Positions 34,989 through 44,600 of a stretch of DNA of 64,000 nt are shown in pieces. The notes beneath the pieces are model-generated. The model was given only the letters and a program-made list of their open reading frames with translations. It was not told the DNA's origin and did not search any database. The stretch is from Pseudomonas tructae (lineage in GTDB: Bacteria; Pseudomonadota; Gammaproteobacteria; Pseudomonadales; Pseudomonadaceae), in the NCBI RefSeq assembly GCF_004214895.1, contig NZ_CP035952.1, positions 868,001 to 932,000 on the forward strand, written 5' to 3'. Position 1 is the stretch's first letter. Each line of letters begins with the position of its first letter. A program made the position numbers and the translations under genes.

Positions 34989-36386
34989 ATGAACGAGATA
35001 TCCGCCCCCGAGCAATATGATCTGCAAACCGCTGCCCTGAAGGTGCCGCCGCATTCCATCGAGGCCGAACAGGCCGTGCTCGGTGGCTTGATGCTGGACA
35101 ACAACGCCTGGGAGCGCGTGCTCGATCAAGTTTCGGACGGCGATTTCTATCGGCATGACCACCGCCTGATCTTCCGCGCCATTCACAAGCTCGCCGACCT
35201 GAACGCCCCGTTCGACGTGGTGACCCTGCACGAGCAACTGGACAAGGAAGGCGTGAGCTCGCAAATCGGCGGCTTGGGCTACCTGGGCGAGTTGGCCAAG
35301 AACACCCCATCGGTGGCCAACATCAAAGCTTATGCTGCGATCATCCGCGAGCGGGCGACCTTGCGTCAGCTGATCAGCATCAGCAGCGAGATCGCCGACA
35401 GTGCCTTCAACCCCCAGGGGCGCAATGCTGCGGAGATCCTTGATGAGGCCGAGCGGCAGATCTTCCAGATCGCCGAAGCGCGGCCGAAAACCGGTGGGCC
35501 GGTGGGCGTCAACGACCTGCTGACCAAAGCCATCGACCGCATCGACACGCTGTTCAATACCGACAGCGCGATCACCGGCCTGTCCACCGGCTACACCGAC
35601 CTCGACGAGAAGACCAGCGGCCTGCAGCCTGCCGACCTGATCATCGTCGCCGGTCGTCCATCGATGGGTAAGACCACCTTCGCCATGAACCTGGTGGAGA
35701 ACGCGGTACTGCGCAGCGACAAGGCGGTGCTGGTGTACTCGCTGGAGATGCCAGGCGAATCGCTGATCATGCGTATGCTCTCTTCGCTTGGTCGCATCGA
35801 CCAGACCAAGGTGCGTTCCGGTCAGCTTGAAGACGATGACTGGCCACGCCTGACCTCGGCGGTCAACCTGCTCAACGACCGCAAGCTGTTCATCGACGAT
35901 ACTGCCGGCATCAGCCCCTCGGAGATGCGTGCGCGCACCCGGCGCCTGGTGCGCGAGCACGGCGAGGTCGGCCTGATCATGATCGACTACCTGCAGCTGA
36001 TGCAGATCCCGGGCTCCAGCGGTGATAACCGGACCAACGAGATTTCCGAGATCTCCCGCTCGCTCAAGGCCCTGGCCAAAGAGTTCAACTGCCCGGTCGT
36101 GGCCCTGTCACAGCTCAACCGCTCCCTCGAACAGCGACCGAACAAGCGCCCGGTGAACTCCGACTTGCGCGAATCCGGTGCGATCGAGCAGGACGCCGAC
36201 GTGATCATGTTTGTCTACCGCGACGAGGTGTACCACCCGGAGACCGAACACAAAGGCATTGCCGAGATCATCATCGGCAAACAGCGGAACGGCCCGATCG
36301 GCTTTATCCGCCTGGCCTTCATCGGCAAGTACACGCGCTTCGAAAACCTGGCGCCGGGTAGCTATAACTTTGACGATGACGAGTAG
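34989..36386 (+). CDS. dnaB: Replicative DNA helicase DnaB
   Basis: DnaB is the hexameric 5'-3' helicase at the replication fork. The 465-residue protein has the N-terminal DnaG-interacting domain (HSIEAEQAVLGGLMLDNNAWE) and the RecA-like C-terminal domain with Walker A GRPSMGKTTFAMNL (about residue 221). It also has Walker B LIMIDYLQLM (about 330) and the arginine finger region RESGAIEQDADVIMFVYRDE. ATG 34989 is the standard start; a GTG six nt upstream is ignored. No intein is present. From memory alr often follows dnaB in Pseudomonas; here the toxin-like pair takes its place. Confidence 0.97.
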   Translation: MNEISAPEQYDLQTAALKVPPHSIEAEQAVLGGLMLDNNAWERVLDQVSDGDFYRHDHRLIFRAIHKLADLNAPFDVVTLHEQLDKEGVSSQIGGLGYLGELAKNTPSVANIKAYAAIIRERATLRQLISISSEIADSAFNPQGRNAAEILDEAERQIFQIAEARPKTGGPVGVNDLLTKAIDRIDTLFNTDSAITGLSTGYTDLDEKTSGLQPADLIIVAGRPSMGKTTFAMNLVENAVLRSDKAVLVYSLEMPGESLIMRMLSSLGRIDQTKVRSGQLEDDDWPRLTSAVNLLNDRKLFIDDTAGISPSEMRARTRRLVREHGEVGLIMIDYLQLMQIPGSSGDNRTNEISEISRSLKALAKEFNCPVVALSQLNRSLEQRPNKRPVNSDLRESGAIEQDADVIMFVYRDEVYHPETEHKGIAEIIIGKQRNGPIGFIRLAFIGKYTRFENLAPGSYNFDDDE

Positions 36387-36388
36387 GT

Positions 36389-36415
36389 AACGACCGCCTC
36401 ATGGCGACGGTCGTT
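36389..36415. terminator. Hairpin between dnaB and the toxin-like gene
   Basis: AACGACCG / CGGTCGTT with an 11-nt loop, symmetrical, located 2 nt after the dnaB stop and 17 nt from the convergent gene. It probably serves as a bidirectional terminator. Confidence 0.6.
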
Positions 36416-36431
36416 GTCATCGCAGGTACTA

Positions 36432-39400
36432 TCAAGCGGTACCGGCCAGTCTAAACAGCTCGCCAGCGCTGGTGCGGTCGATGGTTTCACGCCAGATCGG
36501 CGTTATCGTTGTCCCCGCTTGCTCCTGGCCCGTCTGCTGAGATTGCCCCTGGGTGTCCTGATCGAGGCGCTTGAGGTGACCCCCTTTCAAGCCAAAGTCC
36601 AGGATGCGGCTGTCGCTCTTGGGGTAGTGAAAGTGCGCTGTCCAGAGTTTCTGATCCGTGCCCTTGTCGTAGATGTAATAGACATCTAGAAAACTCTTGC
36701 TCGCCCCTTTGCCTATGCGCTTGCGTTCGACTTCGCGTTTTACCCTGACCTCGTCGTTATCGATCAGGTAGCGCAGGCGCGGTACGCTGAGCACGTTCGT
36801 GTCCTTGTAGCCGCTGATCAGCAGCACTTTGGCTTGCGTCAGCAGTTCGACGCTTTTGGTTTCGAGTTGAGTGACCAGGGAGCCGTTGTCAGTTTGGCTG
36901 TCCTGTTTCAAGATGTCCGTCTGCTCTTGCAACTGGGCTGCCTTGCGTTCCAGGAACTCATACACATTGATAGGCAGTTGTTTCTTTCTGATCATTTCTT
37001 TGGCCTGGACAAGGGCACTGGCAGATTGCTGCAACAGCGTGCTGGCCTGTTGGCGGGCAGCTGAGTAGTCGGAGGTCGCTGGAACCGTTTTGGATGATGC
37101 AGTCCATTGATTATTGTGCTTGCTGTACGTCTGAACGATCTCACCGGTGTCCGGCTGCTTCACCCTGACCTGATCCTGTGCATCGGGATTCACTTCGGCA
37201 GTCACCCGGACTCCACCTTGTGGGCGGTTGAGGCGAATGACCTTTCTGGTAGAGCGTGCAGGCGGCACAGGGCCGGTTTGCGCAGGAATAAAGTCGAAGT
37301 CGATGTCTTCATTGCCGCGATTGAGTGCATCGGCTTCCGAAATGGAGTCAAACAGCGTGGCTATTCGCTCATCGGCAAGGCCCAGGTAATATTGCACCTG
37401 CTCGATGACTTCTTTCAGATGAGACTTGTCGCTTTCAAGGGAGAGACTTTCGCTCTGGTTCTGTAGTTGCTCAAGTTGGGCCTCCAGGGCCAACTGGGTG
37501 TCCTCCAGCAGGGGCAGGCGGTGTTCGCGTGGAACCTTAGAGGCCTCATCAAGAGCAATTACAGCGAGGCGTATTTGAGGATCGATTTTTTGAAATATGG
37601 GCTGCAAAAAGTAGGGGGCGGAAGGGTCAACAGTGTCACTGACGTACAGCAGACTGAGGCGAAAGAAGATGCCGGCATACCGTAGATAGTAGCTGACGGG
37701 CGGTTTGTGAGTCTCATAGTCGTCGAGGTGTTCTTGCTGTTTCTCGAGCGCCGCTTGTGCGCCCTCGTCGTGCTGGTATTGTTTGAGATTGGCAAGCTCT
37801 TCCTTGAATGCTGCGATCGACTGTTCGGCTTTTTCGGCATAGGGCAGTTTGTACTTGATTGTACTGATGTTTTCCCGACTCAAACGCCGAATGTTTAAAG
37901 GGTTTGAGAGCGGATCAAAGTCACCCAGACCGCTGACTCTTTCGTTAAGCTTGACTTGTTCTATCGTCGTTTGTGCGTAAAGTGCCGAGGCATGAAGCAT
38001 CAAGGTGGTTGCGCGGTCGCTGAAGAAGTCCACGCGTGTCGTGATGTTCTTTGCCAGTAGTGGCGCATGTTTCTTGTAGAGTTGTAAGTTCTGTTCCAAG
38101 AGGTTGGTCTTCCTCTCGTTCAGGCCAATCAAGCGCTCCAGGACGCTGTGGATTTCAGGACCAAGAACCGGGTTGGTGTGTGAGTCGACCTGAGCATTCA
38201 AGTTAGTGATCAGGTCTTCCAGGACGACGATCTGCCGACCGTTGCTTGCAAGCTCCATCATTGCCTTGAGTATTTTGGCCTGGGTCTTCGCGTCAGCCCG
38301 CTTCATCCCTCCGGCGCCCGCAACGACGAGACCGACCCATTGGTCGTCGAAATTACGAATGACCGCTTCGCTGCGACCCGGGCGGCTGGCTACATAACGG
38401 TTCGATTCATCTTGCGCCACCGCGTCAGCGGGACGGACTATGCGCCAGACAGCGCGCTGAGGTGTCGAGGCGCCCTCATCCTTGAGCACCTGGTAAGCCT
38501 GCCCGTCATGCAGGATGTAGCGCTTGCCGTCCTGTCGATAGACCCCATCGTTGTTGATGCTGTTGGCCCTGATAGTCACAACGCTGTTGAACCCGGCAAG
38601 GCGTTTGCTGCTCAGGGTATAGGTGGTGTCATGGCTCAGCAGTCCAGGCCATAGCCGCGGATGCCTGCTGATGACATCAACCAGGTCCTTGGCCAGCCCT
38701 TTACTGTCCTGTATCGAATAGCCGAGCTTGTTGCGTTGGGTATTGTCCAGGGCCCGGAGCATGGCCGACACCAGGCTGTTCTGGTCTGGATAGGGTTGCA
38801 CCACCGCCTCGCTACGCAGGTCGTAGGCGGTGTAGCTATTGTCCGTTTTGACCAGTTCGATAAAGCGTTGTGCCGACTCATCGCCATACTGCGCCAGTAC
38901 CTTTTCACCTTTTCTGATGCCACTGTCACTGCGAATGCCGTTAAAGACCTTTATGCCAAGGGATTCAGCCCAGTTCGGCAGCGCGCTGAGCCAATGGGCG
39001 AAGACGGATTCAGTGTCATGGCCCATACCACGATCGTTGGCATCTTCCAGGCTGGTCAATGCTTGCCGCGTGCGGCTTTGCGTACGGATCTCGGTGATTC
39101 GGTCAAGCTGCTCCGAGGGGAACACGGTCGAAGGGTCGAATGTATTCTGCGGATATTCACGCACCACCTGGACGGCAGCGCTGTGGGTCAGGTCGGGGAA
39201 GTGTTGCAGCAGGTTGTTCAGCGTTGCTTGTGAATCGTTGCTTGGCGGCGCCGTGCGAGAGAAGGGATAGGCGGGCTGTTGCGGGTCCAGTTCGGATCGT
39301 GGCCGATCTTCCAGCAAGGCCTGATAGAGTGCCGGTCGTTGGCGCTTGAACTCGGCGCTCAACAGGCTGCGCAAATGATCGACGCGATGCTGGAAATGCC

Positions 39401-41492
39401 CGTCGAGCGCGAACTCTCCCCGTTTGCCTAGCGTGCCGTCCGGCTGGAGTCGTTCATGCTCTTGCAGCACAGCCGCGATAAGGGGCAGGCTGGTGTCTCG
39501 GGGGTCTGCTATGAACGGGTTGTATCGGTTGTTTCCATTGCGGACCAGTACGATATCAGGCACAGAAGGATTGGCCGGCTGATACTGGGCCTGTAGGGTT
39601 TTCCTGTCGCTGTCATAGATCCTGATGTTAGCGTCGGCCTTGATCGCCAACAGCGGCGGCAACACCTTGTCGGCCAACGTGGGCAGCGGGCTGGCGTGTT
39701 GATCAAGCGCAGTGTCAAGGTCGTCCAGGCGAACGCGTAGCTGCTGTGCGTCCATTGCTTCGCGCAAGGCCCAGGGAGCATCTTGTTCGCCAGCCCAGAT
39801 TGCATTGAGCGTTTTACGCGTGGTGTCGGTGATCACTAACAGCCGCTGCAATTGGCTGTCTGTCATAGCGGGTAGCTCTGGGGAACGCATCTTGTTCAGT
39901 AACTGTGTATCACTGAGTGAGTCAACATTGCTGGTCGTTGTCGATGCTGGTGCGGAACGGGTCCAAGCCAACGTGGTAGTCCCGGCGTTATCTGTTGCCA
40001 AGCGTGGATTGCGCAATGCCTTGATCAGGTTGCGCGTACGCAGTGCCGATACTTTCCCGCCAAGCCCTTGAAGGGCTGCGGATATGGCCAGGTCAAAGAT
40101 GTCGGCCATGGCCTGAACGAACTCGCTGCGCCCGCCTTGGGACAGGGCCACGCTGGCGACGAAGGTCTGATAGCCCAAAGCTCCGAGTGACGCTGTCATC
40201 ATCAGTGTGCTAAGGCCGGTGACTCCGCCTGGTGCAGGAATCAGCAACAGATCAACGACTTCGCTGATAATCGAACTCGCACCTTTGACCCAGGTGTCAT
40301 GGTCAAGATCAGAGACCGGTTGATAGTCTTTCAAGGCATCGCTGTAGAACCTCAGGGCTCCATTTTTGTAAATGGCAGTGCTCAGCGCGTCGAACGAGGT
40401 GCTCAGTTGGATATCCAGCCGCGAACCTTGGGGGCTGTCATCACCCAATAGCTGGAAAAGTTGATGGGAGAGCCAAGACAGTTGTGTGGTGTCGACCTGT
40501 GGCGTTTTCAGAAAGCGTTGGAGTTTGAGCTGATCACGGACCGCCAGTTTCCTGAGAAACCAGGGAATATGCGAGTTCGTAGACGTTGTCCGCAGGCTGA
40601 TACGAGCCGACTCCAGCGCGCTGGCAATTGAACCGTGCCGCTTGATCTCTCCTTCCGGGCGCCCGGGTAAATAGCTGAAGGTTGGCGTATCTGGCAGATG
40701 GGTGATTTGGCGGATGAACAAGTCAAGGGCGGCGCGTTCGCTACCAAAGGTTAACGAATAGGTGGACCAGGGGGTGTCTGGGTTCGTGGTGTTGGTGTTC
40801 AGGTGGTTGTATTCGGCCAGATTGATTTCACCCTGGCGCAAGGCCTCAAGCAATGCCAGCTTCAGGCTTGCCGTCTGGTAGGCGATCAATTGCGGTTTGA
40901 TATCGTTGTTGAAGTGTTGTTCGAAGAACGTAAGGAATTTTCCACCCAGGTCCACTTCGCGAACCAGGTCAACAAAGTCCTGGGAGGTTAGCGCCTTAGC
41001 GCCTGAGGGAATATCGGGTTCAAGAATGCTTGAGTTCTGGTGGAATCTGTCACTGGAGCCAGGTGACCAGCGGCTTCCTTGGTGGAAACCGAAGTTCTTC
41101 CGGGCGGCATCCCACAGGCGCATTTCGACGGTTTGATAGTGGACGCTGAATGTGTTCTCACTCGGTGTCTCGATTTGCGTCAGCAGTTTGCTGCTGAAAA
41201 GATCCACAGGTCTGCCCAGGTGGTTTTCCAACGCCAGTGACAAGTGCGATATGGCATGCGTGTCGACTCGCTGAATGAACTGACGCATGGCCTGGCCCAG
41301 CGCCTCCTTGAGGTCAGGTGCCTCGAGACACAAGTCCGCGTACATTTTCTTGAGGTCGGGCGTCAAGGTCGCCAAGGCGCTTTGTGTCTGTTGGATAATC
41401 CAATGCAGGGTCTGGCTATCGTTGCTGGCCTGTGCCGACTGGATGAAGTCATCACTGCGGCCGACAAGGGTTGAGGCTCGTGGGGATGGCAT
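36432..41492 (-). CDS. Giant dermonecrotic-toxin-domain-like protein, paralogue A
   Basis: This 1686-residue protein has the look of the Pseudomonas DUF6543 / dermonecrotic-toxin-domain family; its biochemical function is not known to me. Residues about 60-250 are a conserved N-region (RLWDAARKNFGFH, TSQDFVDLVREVDLG). A hydrophobic stretch follows (about 404-475, with LLLIPAPGGVTGLSTLM) that could insert into membranes. Leu/Gln-rich coiled coils lie near 1170-1420, then DFIPAQ and a C-terminal domain ending in a conserved LWTAHFHYPKSDSR-type motif. There is no signal peptide. ATG 41492 is preceded by CGGAG. It is paralogous to the next upstream gene and convergent with dnaB. Confidence 0.75.
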   Translation of the reverse strand: MPSPRASTLVGRSDDFIQSAQASNDSQTLHWIIQQTQSALATLTPDLKKMYADLCLEAPDLKEALGQAMRQFIQRVDTHAISHLSLALENHLGRPVDLFSSKLLTQIETPSENTFSVHYQTVEMRLWDAARKNFGFHQGSRWSPGSSDRFHQNSSILEPDIPSGAKALTSQDFVDLVREVDLGGKFLTFFEQHFNNDIKPQLIAYQTASLKLALLEALRQGEINLAEYNHLNTNTTNPDTPWSTYSLTFGSERAALDLFIRQITHLPDTPTFSYLPGRPEGEIKRHGSIASALESARISLRTTSTNSHIPWFLRKLAVRDQLKLQRFLKTPQVDTTQLSWLSHQLFQLLGDDSPQGSRLDIQLSTSFDALSTAIYKNGALRFYSDALKDYQPVSDLDHDTWVKGASSIISEVVDLLLIPAPGGVTGLSTLMMTASLGALGYQTFVASVALSQGGRSEFVQAMADIFDLAISAALQGLGGKVSALRTRNLIKALRNPRLATDNAGTTTLAWTRSAPASTTTSNVDSLSDTQLLNKMRSPELPAMTDSQLQRLLVITDTTRKTLNAIWAGEQDAPWALREAMDAQQLRVRLDDLDTALDQHASPLPTLADKVLPPLLAIKADANIRIYDSDRKTLQAQYQPANPSVPDIVLVRNGNNRYNPFIADPRDTSLPLIAAVLQEHERLQPDGTLGKRGEFALDGHFQHRVDHLRSLLSAEFKRQRPALYQALLEDRPRSELDPQQPAYPFSRTAPPSNDSQATLNNLLQHFPDLTHSAAVQVVREYPQNTFDPSTVFPSEQLDRITEIRTQSRTRQALTSLEDANDRGMGHDTESVFAHWLSALPNWAESLGIKVFNGIRSDSGIRKGEKVLAQYGDESAQRFIELVKTDNSYTAYDLRSEAVVQPYPDQNSLVSAMLRALDNTQRNKLGYSIQDSKGLAKDLVDVISRHPRLWPGLLSHDTTYTLSSKRLAGFNSVVTIRANSINNDGVYRQDGKRYILHDGQAYQVLKDEGASTPQRAVWRIVRPADAVAQDESNRYVASRPGRSEAVIRNFDDQWVGLVVAGAGGMKRADAKTQAKILKAMMELASNGRQIVVLEDLITNLNAQVDSHTNPVLGPEIHSVLERLIGLNERKTNLLEQNLQLYKKHAPLLAKNITTRVDFFSDRATTLMLHASALYAQTTIEQVKLNERVSGLGDFDPLSNPLNIRRLSRENISTIKYKLPYAEKAEQSIAAFKEELANLKQYQHDEGAQAALEKQQEHLDDYETHKPPVSYYLRYAGIFFRLSLLYVSDTVDPSAPYFLQPIFQKIDPQIRLAVIALDEASKVPREHRLPLLEDTQLALEAQLEQLQNQSESLSLESDKSHLKEVIEQVQYYLGLADERIATLFDSISEADALNRGNEDIDFDFIPAQTGPVPPARSTRKVIRLNRPQGGVRVTAEVNPDAQDQVRVKQPDTGEIVQTYSKHNNQWTASSKTVPATSDYSAARQQASTLLQQSASALVQAKEMIRKKQLPINVYEFLERKAAQLQEQTDILKQDSQTDNGSLVTQLETKSVELLTQAKVLLISGYKDTNVLSVPRLRYLIDNDEVRVKREVERKRIGKGASKSFLDVYYIYDKGTDQKLWTAHFHYPKSDSRILDFGLKGGHLKRLDQDTQGQSQQTGQEQAGTTITPIWRETIDRTSAGELFRLAGTA

Positions 41493-41602
41493 GTAAAAGC
41501 GCTCCGTTGTTGAATGGAGCACCTATTCGAGCCGGTTGGTGAGCGGGTTGTGCGCTAGATAGTTATGCCATGCCCGTTTGCACGGACACGGTATCACCAC
41601 AC

Positions 41603-44600
41603 TTAGCCAACCGTCGCGGCGCTGAACAGCAGCCGTGCTGCCTGGGGGCTGAAGGCTGCGCGCCAGATCGGGACATGCGCTTGCCCTTCACGTTCTGCCT
41701 GAGCCTGCGATGCAGAACCCAGGCGTGCTTGCGCCAGGGTTTTCAAGTGTGCGCCTTTGAGTTGGAACTGATCCATGGCCGTTGTGCTTGTACTGTAGTG
41801 AAAATGCGCTTCCCAAAGCACCGGGCGATGGCCTTGGGCATCACGGATTTCGTAAACATCGAGAAAGTGCTTGTTCCTGCCTTTACCCCTCGGCGCGCGC
41901 GCCAGTGTCTTGTGCACACTCACTTGCTGATGCTCCATCAGGTACAGTAGACGACTGATATCGAGCGTCTCCGGCGATTTGTAGAGCATTATGCGCAATT
42001 CTTCACCGTGCCGGCGCAAGCGCTGTGCGGCTGCGCGCAGGCGTTCGAGCAGCGTACGCTGTTCTGCATTCGGGCTTGAAGAGTTGATGCCATGCGCCAA
42101 TACGTCCAGTGCCCCGGCGTGACGCTCAAGAGACTCGACGATGTTGGTAGGGTTTTGTTTCTTCTGTGCATCCTGGCGCGCCGCGCCCAGTTGCTGCTCG
42201 ACTTGGTCTACTAGTCTGTTGGCCTCGGCGACCTGGGGAGCCAGTGATGCAGGGGGGCGGGCCGGTTGGCGATCAGTGGGCAGAAGTTGCCAGTAGCCGT
42301 CCACCGGGTTGGCATAGCGTTGCACCCTGGGACCGGAAACGATGCCGGGGCTGATGATCTCGACCACGGCCAGGCCCTGATCGCTGGTATGCGTTTCCCC
42401 GACTTTTAGCACGGTTGTGCCCTGTTGCCTGACTTTGATCACGCGCTTGCGTGGTCGTGCAACCGGTTGCCGGGACGACTGGGCGGGCAGAAAGTCGGTG
42501 TCCAGGGCCTGTGGGTCAAGCGTCAGGAGTGCGTTGCTTTTCAGGTCCCGATACATCGACTCAAGACGCTGCTGTATCTGTTGAATGAGCTTCCCTAACG
42601 CTTGGTCGATATCGCGTAGATGAGTTTTATCCAGCGTGGCAGCCGTGTCCTGCATGGATTTGAGCGCGCCCTGCTGGCTTTCGAGCTGGCGTTGTAGATC
42701 GTCTAGCAGTGAGAGATGGTAGTTGTCCGGAAGGCTGTCCAGTTCGGTATAAGTAGTGAGTATGTCGTGCAGTTGCACCAGGTGTTCCGCAGCCTGCGCG
42801 TTGAACAGTACCGGGGCTTGGGTATCCAGGGGGTCGCCGATCACGAGCAAGTCCATCTTGAACAGAATCATTGCTGCCTCCCGCATCAGCGGGGTGGCGG
42901 GGAAGTCCTCCTTGGCTTGTGCGATGAACGTCTCGGTCCGATCGTCGGGGAAGCGGTGAGCGAGCGTCTGCAGATAGTCGGCGTGCCTGTCGAGGAAGGG
43001 GCGCTTCTCTTCAAGATGCTGAAGAATCCTTCGGCGTTGTTGGCGATATCGGTAATGTTCGCCCTGATGGGGGTTGGTTAGAAACTCCCCGGTTTCACTG
43101 GTGAAGGCGAGGTCCTGGCTGAGCATGATCTTTTGCAGGCAGTGAAGCCGATATTCATGCATATCTCGTTGTTGGGGCAGCGTCTGTGAGTCGTCAAACG
43201 CTTCAAGCAGTTGGATTTTCGCAGAGATGTGCTTAATGGCTTTCCAGTAAGTGACGACCAGCGTCACGACGGCCTGCTGCTGTGCGTCAGAGCCTTCAAT
43301 CGCATCGTTGACCTGTGCAGTGACTTGTGTCATCTGGGCGGCGGTCGCCAGCAGGGCCTGGTTGAGCTCGCTCAGTTGTTGACGAGTATTTTGCCGCTGC
43401 TGAAGTTGCGCTGCGTGCTGGGCTGTCGCCGCCGCACGGTTTTGCTCCTGCAGCTGCGCCAGGCGGCTCCCGCGTCGGGGCATGCCGGCGGCGCCTGGCA
43501 GCCGGGCGTAATACCAGTGCTGGCGGTACAGATCGATTGCAGGGCTATCGGAGCGCGGGCTGTCGGCCAGTCGCCATACCGGCCACTCTGGGGTGGATGC
43601 CTGGGCGTCAGGCACTATCGGGTAAGCCGCGCCCTCGATCATGGCGTAGGTTGTGCCCTCGTGGATATGAATCCCGGTATCAGGCGCGGTGGTGTCACTG
43701 GGCAGCGGCCGGGGGCCGACCCTCAAGCGCTGGGGTGAAAGCGCCTGCAGCGCGGGCTCTGCCAGCAGTTGCGGGAGCAGCTCGCGGTTGCGCAAGGCGA
43801 TGTCGAGCAAGTGTTCGCGCAGCGCGGCCACGCTATCGCCTTGGGCTAACGGGCTATGCGGATGCTCGCGCAAGGCCTGCAGCAGAGGAACGGCTGGCAT
43901 GTCCTGGTGGTGATAGAGGCTGCCGGTGCGGGTCAGGCGCAGGTAGTCAGTGGCGCCGAGTGCACCGAAGTACTGAACTGGCGAGGCAGGGGTGAAGCCC
44001 GCGCCCGGCGGGCTCTGAAGATTCTCCTCAATGCGAATACCCAGAGTGCCTGGCCAATCGGGATGGGTGGCGAGCAATTGGCAGCACAACGCTTCGGTAT
44101 CCCGGTCGGGGGCGGCTTTGTCATCGTCAAGCTTGCAAAGCGCCAGCAGGCTGCGGCTTTCTTCCTCAAACTCGAGCAAGGTCGCAATGGGGCCTGGATC
44201 GATCAGGCTGTCCGCTGCCGCCTGCTTGAGTTCAGGATGGCGCCGCAGGGCTTCGTGCGCGCCCGCGGGCGACAATCCGGGGAAGCGTATGGCAAGCGCG
44301 GCAGTGGCGGTGTTGCTTTCACCCGTGGTTGGCTGTTGCCATTGCATTACGCAGCGCAATTGCCAAGGTAGTTCAGCCCCAGTGCTCCATGCTGCATCCA
44401 GTTGTTCGCGTGGTACACCGCTCAGGCGCAAGGCAGAGGCAATTTCCTGTGGGGGGAGCTGTGGCAGCAGGTGTTCCAGCAATCTGGCATCGCTCCAGTC
44501 GCGGGGGTCCAGGCGGCGGGCCACTTGCGCCTTAATCGCCGGCGAGGGGCCAAGGGCTGCCACAAGCTGTCGGGAGCGGCGCGCCGAGAGTTGCGCGCCG

